From: Pseudomonadota bacterium
GTDB lineage: Bacteria > Pseudomonadota > Alphaproteobacteria > Acetobacterales > Acetobacteraceae
DNA: 11,888 bases
NCBI GenBank assembly: GCA_021808985.1
Contig: JAKBAQ010000062.1
Coordinates: forward strand, 1 to 11,888
Direction of reading: 5' to 3'
The notes below the pieces were generated by a model. The model was not told the origin of the DNA. It did not search any database and saw nothing but the letters and a program-made list of their open reading frames with translations. Positions within the stretch are counted from its first letter, which is position 1; the number at the start of each line of letters is the position of its first letter. This document shows positions 1 to 6,565 of the stretch, one piece after another. The position numbers and the translations under genes were made by a program.

Positions 1-614
1 ACCAGCGGCGCGCAGCCTTCGGGCAGATACAAATCGGTGCGGCTGCCAAAGCGGATGATGCCGAACCGCTGGCCCGCCGCGAGGCTCTGGCCCTCGCGCA
101 CGTCGCACAAAATCCGCCGCGCGATCAGCCCGGCGATCTGCACCACCACCAGCTCCTGCCCGCCCGGCAGATCCAGGATCAGCGCGTTGCGCTCATTTTC
201 ATCCGACGCCTTCTCATCCGCCGCGCCGAAAAACTTGCCCGGATGATACGCGATCTTGCGCACCACGCCGGCCGCGGGCGCGCGGTTCACATGCACATCC
301 AGCACCGAGAGGAAAATGGCCACCCGGGTGCGCGGCTCATGGCCCAGCCCCAGCTCCGCCGGCGGGGCAGCGCGCTCTATGCTCACCACCAGCCCATCGG
401 CCGGCGCGATGAGCGCGCCCGCGCGCGGCGGCGGCACGCGCTCCGGGTCGCGGAAGAAATACAGGCAGAACAGGGTGAACAGCAGCCCCGCCCAGGTGAG
501 CACGTGCCAGAGCAGCAGCCCCAGCACCGCCACCGCGATTCCCCCCAATATGAACGGGTAGCCAGCCTTATGCGGCGGCGCCAGCACTGATTTGATGCTC
601 TCGAGAATATCCAT
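1..614 (-). CDS. psd: Phosphatidylserine decarboxylase proenzyme, C-terminus cut by window edge
   Basis: The enzyme converts phosphatidylserine to phosphatidylethanolamine at the inner membrane, the last step of PE synthesis. 204 residues are visible. Residues about 19-49 are a hydrophobic membrane segment, followed by FFRDPER at 53-59. PADG (Asp73) and DVHVNR (His108) match the conserved Asp and His of the family. RFGSRTD at 188-194 carries the Gly190-Ser191 bond where the proenzyme self-cleaves to make the pyruvoyl cofactor. This is the short type of Psd, usually a little over 200 residues, so only a short C-terminal part should be missing to the left. The ATG (614-612) shares its A with the TGA of the upstream LysM gene (TGATG), which suggests translational coupling. 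pssA is a frequent next gene in relatives, but it cannot be seen here. Confidence 0.95.
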   Translation of the reverse strand, partial: MDILESIKSVLAPPHKAGYPFILGGIAVAVLGLLLWHVLTWAGLLFTLFCLYFFRDPERVPPPRAGALIAPADGLVVSIERAAPPAELGLGHEPRTRVAIFLSVLDVHVNRAPAAGVVRKIAYHPGKFFGAADEKASDENERNALILDLPGGQELVVVQIAGLIARRILCDVREGQSLAAGQRFGIIRFGSRTDLYLPEGCAPL

Positions 615-1546
615 CACGGGGCCTTTTGCGGTTGCGGCAGAATGAATTTCTGCCCGGGGTAGATCAGGTTGGGGTTCTGTATCTGGTTGGCGTTGGCCGC
701 ATATATCACGGTGTACATCATGCCGTGCCCATACACGTGTTGCGAGATTGTCCACAGATTATCCCCGGGCACGATCACCACATTCCCGGCGGCGACGGCC
801 TGCGGCAGGGTTTGCAGCGTGAAGGGCACATCCACCGGCGGCAGCACTTTCCCGTCCGCGGTGGTCGCCAGCAGGGTTATCGTGCCGCTGGCCGCGGGTG
901 TGGGGGCGATGAAGTGCCACCGCCCATCCGGCCCGGCCACCGCCTCGCCCACCGGCTTGCCGCCAAGGCTGACACTCACCTTCGCGCCCGGCGGCGCGGT
1001 GCCGCCGAACAGCGCATGGCCGTTGGCGTCATAATCCACGGTGCCCATGCCCAAAGTGCCCGCGAGCGGCCCCTGGCCAGACATCACGACACTGCCGTTG
1101 GGCCCAGAGACCACGGCCAGCGCGCTCCCCTTGCCGCCCGCCGGCACGTTGATGGCGGCAACCTCCTGCCCCGCCACCTTGGTTCCGTCGTTCAGCGTCT
1201 CGGAGAGCGTGATCTCCTGCGCGCCGGGCGGCAGCGGCGTGCCTGGCACCAGCACGAAGGCCCCCTGCGCATCGGCGGTCGCCGTGCCGATGACATGGTC
1301 CCCGCTCTTGATGGTGACAATTGCCCCCGGCACCGCGCGCCCGGCCAGCACCGCGTTGCCGTGCGCATCCACGCGCACCACGTCAAAGGTCGGGGGCACC
1401 ACGGTCACGGCCGGCGGGGGCGGCGGCGCGGGCGGGGTGGGCTGCAATTGCGGCTTGGCGCTCAAATACAACAATCCCCCGATCGCCAAGCACGCCAGCA
1501 GCGCGAGCGCGGCGATCCCACCATATTTCCGCGTCATTTCAGCCAT
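614..1546 (-). CDS. Membrane-anchored Ig-like and LysM domain protein
   Basis: Predicted envelope protein of 310 residues. Residues about 8-28 are a single hydrophobic segment after a basic start (MTRKYGG), so this is a signal anchor or uncleaved signal peptide. A proline-rich linker follows at 37-45. Two beta-rich, glycine-rich Ig-like or carboxypeptidase-regulatory-like units lie at about 51-135 and 165-245; both contain the pattern of a PPGA or VPGA turn, a strand, and ADAQG or GPDGR. A C-terminal LysM domain at about 258-303 (PGDNLWTIS to NLIYPGQKFILP) should bind peptidoglycan. I chose the ATG at 1546 because AGGGG sits 7 bases upstream; an in-frame ATG at 1576 would add 10 residues without a clear ribosome site. 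The gene is coupled to psd by a one-base overlap. Its exact role is unknown; anchoring to or sensing the cell wall is inference. Confidence 0.85.
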   Translation of the reverse strand: MAEMTRKYGGIAALALLACLAIGGLLYLSAKPQLQPTPPAPPPPPAVTVVPPTFDVVRVDAHGNAVLAGRAVPGAIVTIKSGDHVIGTATADAQGAFVLVPGTPLPPGAQEITLSETLNDGTKVAGQEVAAINVPAGGKGSALAVVSGPNGSVVMSGQGPLAGTLGMGTVDYDANGHALFGGTAPPGAKVSVSLGGKPVGEAVAGPDGRWHFIAPTPAASGTITLLATTADGKVLPPVDVPFTLQTLPQAVAAGNVVIVPGDNLWTISQHVYGHGMMYTVIYAANANQIQNPNLIYPGQKFILPQPQKAP

Positions 1547-1642
1547 AGTCCAACCCCTGTTTCCCGCGCGCCACATGCTTGCTAACTGGCAAATAGCCTG
1601 CCACGAACCGGTCTATACAGGAAGCGAGGCAAAACCGACACC

Positions 1643-2194
1643 ATGAGCAGTTTCTCCGTCACCGTATTCTGCGGCTCCTCTCCCGGCGCCGATCCCGCTT
1701 ATGTCCAGGCCGCGGACGCGCTGGGCCAGGGGCTGGCCGGGCAGGGCATGAAGCTGGTTTTTGGCGGCGGCAATGTCGGCCTCATGGGCACCACCGCCCG
1801 CGCGGCGCTGGCGGCTGGCGGCCATGTCACCGGCATCATCCCAGACTTTTTGCGTGGCCGCGAGGAGGAGCTGCACGGCCTCTCGGAGCTCTTCGTCACC
1901 GACTCCATGCACACCCGCAAGCGCCGCATGTTCGCGCTGGCCAACGCCTTCGTCGTGCTGCCCGGCGGTTTGGGAACTTTTGATGAAACCATCGAAATTC
2001 TGACCTGGAAGCAGCTCGGCCAGCACGACAAGCCGATCATCCTGGTTGATCTGCTGGGCTGGGCGCAGCCTTTTGTCGCCATGGTCAACGGCGCCATCGC
2101 GCGCGGCTTCGCCCGTGACACGGTGAGCGGCCTTTACGAGGTCCAGCCAACCGTGGAGGCCACCCTGGCGCGGCTCGCGCAACTGCGCGGCTAA
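1643..2194 (+). CDS. LOG-family (TIGR00730) nucleoside 5'-monophosphate phosphoribohydrolase
   Basis: Cytosolic Rossmann-like protein of 183 residues, the usual length for the family. The N-terminus has a beta strand ending in FCGSS (9-13). GGGNVGLMG at 41-49 is the glycine-rich nucleotide-binding loop. MHTRKRRM at 89-96 and PGGLGTFDE at 107-115 form the active-site signature of the LOG (Lonely guy) family, with Arg in the first and Glu115 in the second as expected catalytic residues. Characterised members release the base from cytokinin riboside monophosphate or from AMP and related nucleotides; many bacterial members were once misnamed lysine decarboxylase. The physiological substrate here cannot be read from sequence. 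GAGG at 1626-1629 is a distant ribosome site (13 bases). TATACA at 1614-1619 could be a -10 box, but I see no convincing -35. It is divergent from the LysM-psd pair. Confidence 0.94.
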   Translation: MSSFSVTVFCGSSPGADPAYVQAADALGQGLAGQGMKLVFGGGNVGLMGTTARAALAAGGHVTGIIPDFLRGREEELHGLSELFVTDSMHTRKRRMFALANAFVVLPGGLGTFDETIEILTWKQLGQHDKPIILVDLLGWAQPFVAMVNGAIARGFARDTVSGLYEVQPTVEATLARLAQLRG

Positions 2195-2243
2195 ATCCGT
2201 CTCCCGCCGTTTTGCCTGTTTTTTGCGCTTGCAAGGTAATTGC

Positions 2244-2279
2244 TTGACGCTGCACTGAAATATTGCGAGATTTTTAATA
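2244..2279 (+). promoter_or_regulatory. Candidate promoter of the permease gene
   Basis: TTGACG at 2244-2249 resembles the strongly conserved -35 of alphaproteobacterial housekeeping promoters. It is followed by an AT-rich stretch (TATTGC at 2261, TTTAAT at 2273), but neither candidate -10 has the ideal 16-18 base spacing. Just upstream is CTTGCAAG (2228-2235), an 8-base palindrome that could belong to an operator. The assignment rests on composition and one good hexamer only. Confidence 0.25.
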
Positions 2280-2319
2280 CCGCCGCGGCGCGATGGTTCG
2301 GCTGACGTGGGGCTGCTTG

Positions 2320-2370
2320 ATGAATTTTTTGGCGGCCTTGCGCCGTGCTGGAGCGAAGAATGACGGCTGA
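2320..2370 (+). CDS. Possible 16-codon leader ORF overlapping the permease start
   Basis: ATG at 2320 opens a 16-codon frame (MNFLAALRRAGAKNDG) that ends in TGA at 2368-2370, inside the permease gene, whose ATG is at 2360 in another frame. A purine-rich GTGGGG at 2307-2312 lies 7 bases upstream and could serve as ribosome site. If translated, it would put a terminating ribosome at the permease start, as in coupled leader peptides. ORFs of this size arise easily by chance, so this is only a candidate. Confidence 0.15.
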   Translation: MNFLAALRRAGAKNDG

Positions 2371-3709
2371 GGTCACATCCGAACTGTTTGGCATTATTGA
2401 GGAAAAGGGAATCGCCGAAGTCTCCCTGCAGGAGACCCACGGCAACCCGAAGGCCGTGTTCGGCCTCTGGATGGCGGCGAATATCGAATTCGCGACCCTC
2501 ACGACCGGCGCGCTCGCCACCGGCTGGCTCGGGCTCTCCTTCACCGCGGCGCTGGCCGCCATTCTCATCGCCAACGTGCTCGGCGGGCTGGTGCTGGCCT
2601 TCTTCAGCACCTTCGGCGTGGAATATGGCCTGCCGCAGATGATCCAGGGCGCCAACTGGTTCGGCAGGTTCGGCAACAAGCTGCCCTCGCTGCTCAACTT
2701 CCTGGGCGGCTTTTCCTGGTTCGCGGTCAACACCATCGTCGGCGCCTATGCGTTGCAGTATTTTTTCGGCGGCAACCTGGTCGTCAGCATCATTTTCCTG
2801 TCGGCCGTGCAGGTGGCCATCGCCTTTGTCGGGCATGACCTGATCCAGGTGACGGAGAAATACCTCGTCTATGTGCTGACCCTGGTGTTTCTGGCGCTCA
2901 CCTTCGTCGCGGTGCGGCATCTCGGCGTCTCGGTGCCGGAAAACGTGAAATCCGAAGCCGCCGTGGGCGGTTTCTCCGGCGCCTTCATGCTCGCCACCTC
3001 CATCATGGTCGGCTATGTCGTCGGCTGGATCCCCTATTCGTCGGACTATACCCGCTACCTGCGCACCAACCAGAACCCGGCGGCGGTGAAGAAGACCGTG
3101 CGCACCTACGCCTTCTGGGGATCGCTGATCTCCACCGTATGGATCGAGGCGCTGGGCGCGCTGATCGGCGCGTCCGTATCCTTCTCGAAACCGTCTGACC
3201 TGTTCACCAGCTGGATGCCCGAATGGCTGAAGACCCCGCTGCTGATCGCGGTGGTGCTGGGCACCGTCAGCGCCAATATCCTCAACATCTATTCCGCCAC
3301 GCTCTCGGCCCTGGCCATCGGCGTCAAGATCAAGCAGCATTGGGCGGCGCTGCTCACCGGCACCATCGGCACCATCATCTCCGTGCTGGCGGCCGAAAAC
3401 TTCATCACCAATTACGAGAATTTCCTCTTCCTGCTCGGCTACTGGACCGTGCCGTGGATCTCCATCACCCTGTTCTGCCACCTCACCAAGCGCACCTCCC
3501 GCCTCGGCGGCCTCAGCGCCGCGTTCGTCGCCTGGGTGGTCACGGTCGTGGCTTCCGAGCCGTTCTGGAACCAGACCCTGCATACCGGCTGGTTCGCCGC
3601 CGCCTATCCGCAGTTTGGCGACAGCACCTTCATCGTCTCCTTCGTGCTGGGCGGGGTGCTGTATTTGCTCCTCACCTCACCCGGCAAGGCGGGGCAATCT
3701 GTCCTTTAG
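2360..3709 (+). CDS. NCS1-family purine/cytosine-type permease
   Basis: Inner-membrane transporter of 449 residues, in the normal size range for the nucleobase:cation symporter-1 family (about 12 membrane helices). Family marks are GLPQM at 90-94 after the first helix pair, the WFAVNTIVGA helix at 120-129, and PYSSDYTRYL at 225-234, a highly typical NCS1 signature before the cytoplasmic loop. It most likely imports a nucleobase or related compound (cytosine, purine, uracil, allantoin, hydantoin or thiamine precursors) with a cation; substrate cannot be fixed from sequence and no catabolic gene is adjacent. I chose ATG 2360 because GGAG (2350-2353) lies 6 bases upstream; a GTG at 2345 would add five residues but would put that ribosome site inside the gene. 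It ends tail-to-tail with the TSUP gene, overlapping by 4 bases. Confidence 0.9.
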   Translation: MTAEVTSELFGIIEEKGIAEVSLQETHGNPKAVFGLWMAANIEFATLTTGALATGWLGLSFTAALAAILIANVLGGLVLAFFSTFGVEYGLPQMIQGANWFGRFGNKLPSLLNFLGGFSWFAVNTIVGAYALQYFFGGNLVVSIIFLSAVQVAIAFVGHDLIQVTEKYLVYVLTLVFLALTFVAVRHLGVSVPENVKSEAAVGGFSGAFMLATSIMVGYVVGWIPYSSDYTRYLRTNQNPAAVKKTVRTYAFWGSLISTVWIEALGALIGASVSFSKPSDLFTSWMPEWLKTPLLIAVVLGTVSANILNIYSATLSALAIGVKIKQHWAALLTGTIGTIISVLAAENFITNYENFLFLLGYWTVPWISITLFCHLTKRTSRLGGLSAAFVAWVVTVVASEPFWNQTLHTGWFAAAYPQFGDSTFIVSFVLGGVLYLLLTSPGKAGQSVL

Positions 3710-4503
3710 CGCGCCAGCAGCCTGAGCCCGGTGAGGGCGAGGATGATGCCGAGGCAGGGTTTTATCACCCTGTCCGGCGTGTAGCGGGCGGCGCAGCTGC
3801 CGGCGATGATGCCGGGGATGGAGCCGAGCAGAAGCGCGCCGAGGAGGTGGAAGTCCACCGTGCCGAGATACCAGTGGCCGAGGCCGGCGAGCAGGGTGAG
3901 CGGCACGGCATGGGCGATGTCCGAGCCGATGATGCGCACGAGCGGCAGGCGCGGGTAGAGATAGATGAGGGCGATGGTGCCCAGCGCCCCCGCGCCCACC
4001 GATGAGAGCGAGACCAGGATGCCGACGATGCAGCCGACCAGGATTGTTCTCCAGGCCGAGCCCTCCCGTCCGCTTCCGGGCCAGTGCCGGCTGGCATGGG
4101 TGATGATCCAGTCCTTGAACAGCAGGGAAGTGGCGCTGAGCAGCAGGGCGATGCCCAGCGTGAGGGAGATGAGGTGCGTGACCGTTTTGCTGGTGGCGCC
4201 GAAATAAGCGAGGGCCAGCAGCGTGAGGATGGTCGCCGGCACCGAGCCGGTGGCCAGGCGGGCGGTGATCGTCCAGTCAACCGTCTTGCCGACGCTGTGG
4301 ATGCTGGTGCCCACGCTCTTGGTCACCGAGGCGAACAGCAGGTCGGTGCCGACGGCGGTGGCAGGGTGCAGGCCGAACAGCAGCACCAGCAGCGGCGTCA
4401 TCAGCGAGCCGCCGCCGACGCCGGTCATGCCGACGAGCAGCCCAACGAGCAGGCCGGAGAGCACATAGCCAGGCTGGGCGGATATATTCCCTATGAATAT
4501 CAT
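3706..4503 (-). CDS. TauE/SafE (TSUP) family transporter
   Basis: Polytopic inner-membrane protein of 265 residues, the normal size for the sulfite exporter TauE/SafE family. The two-fold repeat is visible: GMTGVGGGSLMTP at 25-37 with HPATAVGTDLLF at 46-57 in the first half, and ILVSLSSVGAGALG at 162-175 with LVRIIGSDIAHAVP at 188-201 in the second. A soluble loop (about 130-150) separates the halves. Family members move sulfite, sulfoacetate or other organic anions; the substrate is not evident and no sulfur genes adjoin. The start codon lies inside a perfect dyad, and the best Shine-Dalgarno-like run (AAGAGG) is about 18 bases away, so translation may be leaderless. Codons near the start are AT-rich (three ATA in the first seven), unlike the rest of the gene. 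It follows priA on the same strand after 36 bases. Confidence 0.9.
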   Translation of the reverse strand: MIFIGNISAQPGYVLSGLLVGLLVGMTGVGGGSLMTPLLVLLFGLHPATAVGTDLLFASVTKSVGTSIHSVGKTVDWTITARLATGSVPATILTLLALAYFGATSKTVTHLISLTLGIALLLSATSLLFKDWIITHASRHWPGSGREGSAWRTILVGCIVGILVSLSSVGAGALGTIALIYLYPRLPLVRIIGSDIAHAVPLTLLAGLGHWYLGTVDFHLLGALLLGSIPGIIAGSCAARYTPDRVIKPCLGIILALTGLRLLAR

Positions 4504-4507
4504 AGGG
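4489..4507. repeat. Perfect inverted repeat across the TSUP start codon
   Basis: CCCTATGA and TCATAGGG are 8-base perfect arms around a 3-base centre (ATA). Two further pairs match beyond one mismatch on each side. The TSUP start codon (4503-4501) lies in the right arm. It may be an operator for a dimeric regulator; as RNA it could form a hairpin that hides the start. No T-run follows on either strand, so an intrinsic terminator is unlikely. Confidence 0.5.
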
Positions 4508-4538
4508 TATTTATGCTGTAACCTCTTCTTTCACGCAA
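4504..4538 (-). promoter_or_regulatory. Candidate TSUP promoter implying a leaderless mRNA
   Basis: Reading the minus strand, TTGCGT (4538-4533) and CATAAA (4515-4510) are separated by 17 bases. The first predicted base after a 6-base discriminator would be the A of the ATG at 4503. The hexamers match consensus only partly (three and four of six), so spacing and position carry most of the weight. The dyad at 4489-4507 would overlap the transcription start, a classic repressor position. Confidence 0.3.
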
Positions 4539-4539
4539 G

Positions 4540-6522
4540 CTACATAAATGAGACGGGGTCTATATCTATATCAACTCTACTGGAATGGTTTATTTCGGTC
4601 TGCGCCAGCCAGTCGCGCAGCAGGGCCTGTATGTGGACATGCCGCGCCGTCTTCAGCAGCAGGCGGCGGCGGAAGCGCCCGCGCAGCAGCGCATAGGGCG
4701 CCGGGGCGGGGCCGAGCACCTCGATTCCAGGGCCGCGCGGCGCGGTGAGGCTGAGCGCCCGGGCGGTCTGGTCGGCCAGCTTCTCGTTGGTGGCGCTCAC
4801 GATGAGCGCCGCCAGCCGTCCATAAGGCGGCCAGTGGCCGGGCCGGCGCGCGGCAGCCTCCTGGGCGTAGAAATCCTGCAAATTGCCGGAGATGAGCGCC
4901 GCGATGACCGGATGCTCCGGCGCGAAGCTTTGCAGCAGCACGGTGCCCGGCGCCTGGGCGCGCCCGGCCCGCCCGGCCACCTGGTGCAGCATCTGCACGG
5001 TGCGCTCGCCCGCGCGCAGGTCGCCGCCGGCAAGGCCGAGGTCGGCATCCACCACGCCAACCAGCGTGAGATGCGGAAAATGCCAGCCCTTGGCCACCAT
5101 CTGCGTGCCGATGACGATATCCGCGCCGCGCTCGGTAATGCGCGCGGCCGCCTCGGCGGCCTGCCTGGGGCCGCAAATATGGTCCGAGGCCATGACCAGC
5201 GCGCTGGCCTCGGGAAACAGCAGCGAGACCTCCTCGGCGATGCGCTCCACGCCGGGGCCGATGGGCACGAAGCTGCCCTCGGCCTCACAGGCCGGGCATT
5301 TTTCCGGCATGGCGGTGTTGTGGCCGCAATGGTGGCAGATGAGGCGTGTATGGCTGCGGTGCTCCACCAGCCAGGCGGTGCAGTTGGGGCAGGAGAGCCG
5401 GTGGCCGCAGCGCCGGCAGAGGGTGAGCGGCGCATAACCCCGGCGGTTGAGGAACAGCATCGCCTGCTCGCCACGCGCCAGGGTCTCGCGCATGGCTTCC
5501 AACAGCGCGGGTGAGAGAAATTTGCCCCGCGCCGGCGGGTCCGCGCGCAAATCTATCGCCCGCACCAGCGGCAGCGTGGCGCCGCCGTGGCGGGAGGGCA
5601 GGTCCAGCCGCGCATAGCGGCCCGATGCCGCGTTTTCCACGCTCTCCAGGCTCGGCGTGGCGCTCACCAGCACGCAGGGCGCGGCCGAGAGCCGGGCGCG
5701 CACCACCGCCATGTCGCGGGCGTTGTAGATCACGCCATCCTCCTGCTTGAAGGCGCTCTCATGCTCCTCATCCACGACGATCAGCCCGAGGGCGGGGAAG
5801 GGCAGGAACAGCGCCGAGCGCGCGCCGATGACCACATTCGCCCGCCCCTGCGCCACCGCGCGAAAGGTCTCGCGCCGCAAAGCGGGGGTCAGCTCGGAAT
5901 GCCATACCGCCGGCGCCGCGCCGAAACGGCGCTCAAAGCGCTGCAAAAACTGCACTGAGAGCGCGATTTCCGGCAGCAGCACCAAGGCCTGCCGGCCCTC
6001 GCGCAGGGCTTGCGCCACGGCTTCGAGATACACCTCGGTCTTGCCCGAGCCGGTCACGCCATCCAGCAGCGTCACGCTGAATGCCCGCGCCGCCACCGCG
6101 CCGCGCAGCCGTTCGGCGGCCATGGCCTGCTGCGTTGAGAGTGCCGGCCCCGGATGCGCCGGGTCCGCGCCGCCAAAGGCATGCGTCTTGGCGCGCTTGG
6201 TGGGGGGCGCGAGCAGGCCCTCCTTCAGCGCCAGGGCCAGCACGCTGCCCCGCTTGCTCAGCGTGTAGGCACCGACCCAGTCAATAAACGCCAGCAGCTG
6301 CGCTGGCAGCGGCGCAAAATCGAGCACCTCGCCGATGGGCTTGGTTTTCACCGCCTCGTCAGGTGCATCGGCCCATACGGCGCCCACCACCATGCGCGTG
6401 CCCAGCGGCACGCGCACCAGCGTGCCCGGCGGCAGCGCCTGCGCCGCCGCATAGGTAAATGGCGTGTCGAACTTGTATGGGAGCAACACGCTGACGCGGG
6501 TGCTTCGATTTGCGGCCTCCAT
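4540..6522 (-). CDS. priA: Primosomal protein N' (replication restart helicase PriA)
   Basis: PriA recognises stalled or repaired forks and reloads the replicative helicase; it is a cytosolic superfamily 2 DNA helicase. In the 660 residues I see the N-terminal 3' DNA-binding domain (about 8-100), Walker A GVTGSGKT at 155-162, DEEH at 251-254, VSATPSLES at 286-294, and motif VI QVAGRAGR at 514-521. Eight cysteines (369, 372, 378, 381, 396, 399, 409, 412) form the two zinc sites inserted in the helicase domain. The C-terminus has the usual DIDPVSFM ending. Only about 28 residues lie between the N-terminal domain and the helicase, where the E. coli protein has about 70 more residues including a winged helix, so that domain seems absent. 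The start ATG has no clear ribosome site. The last 13 or so codons are AT-rich (AGA, ATA, ATA), unlike the rest of the gene. It is divergent from tal with a 43-base gap. Confidence 0.97.
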   Translation of the reverse strand: MEAANRSTRVSVLLPYKFDTPFTYAAAQALPPGTLVRVPLGTRMVVGAVWADAPDEAVKTKPIGEVLDFAPLPAQLLAFIDWVGAYTLSKRGSVLALALKEGLLAPPTKRAKTHAFGGADPAHPGPALSTQQAMAAERLRGAVAARAFSVTLLDGVTGSGKTEVYLEAVAQALREGRQALVLLPEIALSVQFLQRFERRFGAAPAVWHSELTPALRRETFRAVAQGRANVVIGARSALFLPFPALGLIVVDEEHESAFKQEDGVIYNARDMAVVRARLSAAPCVLVSATPSLESVENAASGRYARLDLPSRHGGATLPLVRAIDLRADPPARGKFLSPALLEAMRETLARGEQAMLFLNRRGYAPLTLCRRCGHRLSCPNCTAWLVEHRSHTRLICHHCGHNTAMPEKCPACEAEGSFVPIGPGVERIAEEVSLLFPEASALVMASDHICGPRQAAEAAARITERGADIVIGTQMVAKGWHFPHLTLVGVVDADLGLAGGDLRAGERTVQMLHQVAGRAGRAQAPGTVLLQSFAPEHPVIAALISGNLQDFYAQEAAARRPGHWPPYGRLAALIVSATNEKLADQTARALSLTAPRGPGIEVLGPAPAPYALLRGRFRRRLLLKTARHVHIQALLRDWLAQTEINHSSRVDIDIDPVSFM

Positions 6523-6565
6523 GCTGTATGCTTTGCACCAGACTTCTCACACCGGAAAGTAACTC

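Noticed and set aside
243..590. Plus-strand open frames within the first 600 bases
   Set aside because: The minus strand here encodes phosphatidylserine decarboxylase with all its catalytic residues; the plus frames are its shadows.
2186..2226. A terminator after the LOG gene (CGGC and GCCG before TTTT and TTTTTT)
   Set aside because: The stem would be only four base pairs around a long loop and the stronger T-run is a further 6 bases away, so it is too weak to annotate.
2251..2266. A sigma-54-like -24/-12 promoter (CTGCAC followed by TTGC) before the permease, attractive for a nitrogen-source transporter
   Set aside because: The GG of the -24 element is missing and the spacing to GC is one base off; sigma-54 promoters are strict on both.
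1613..3583. A 656-codon minus-strand frame opposite the LOG gene and the permease
   Set aside because: The translation is a biased mixture of G, E, H, D, Q and R without any recognisable fold, and the plus strand holds two clear family proteins.
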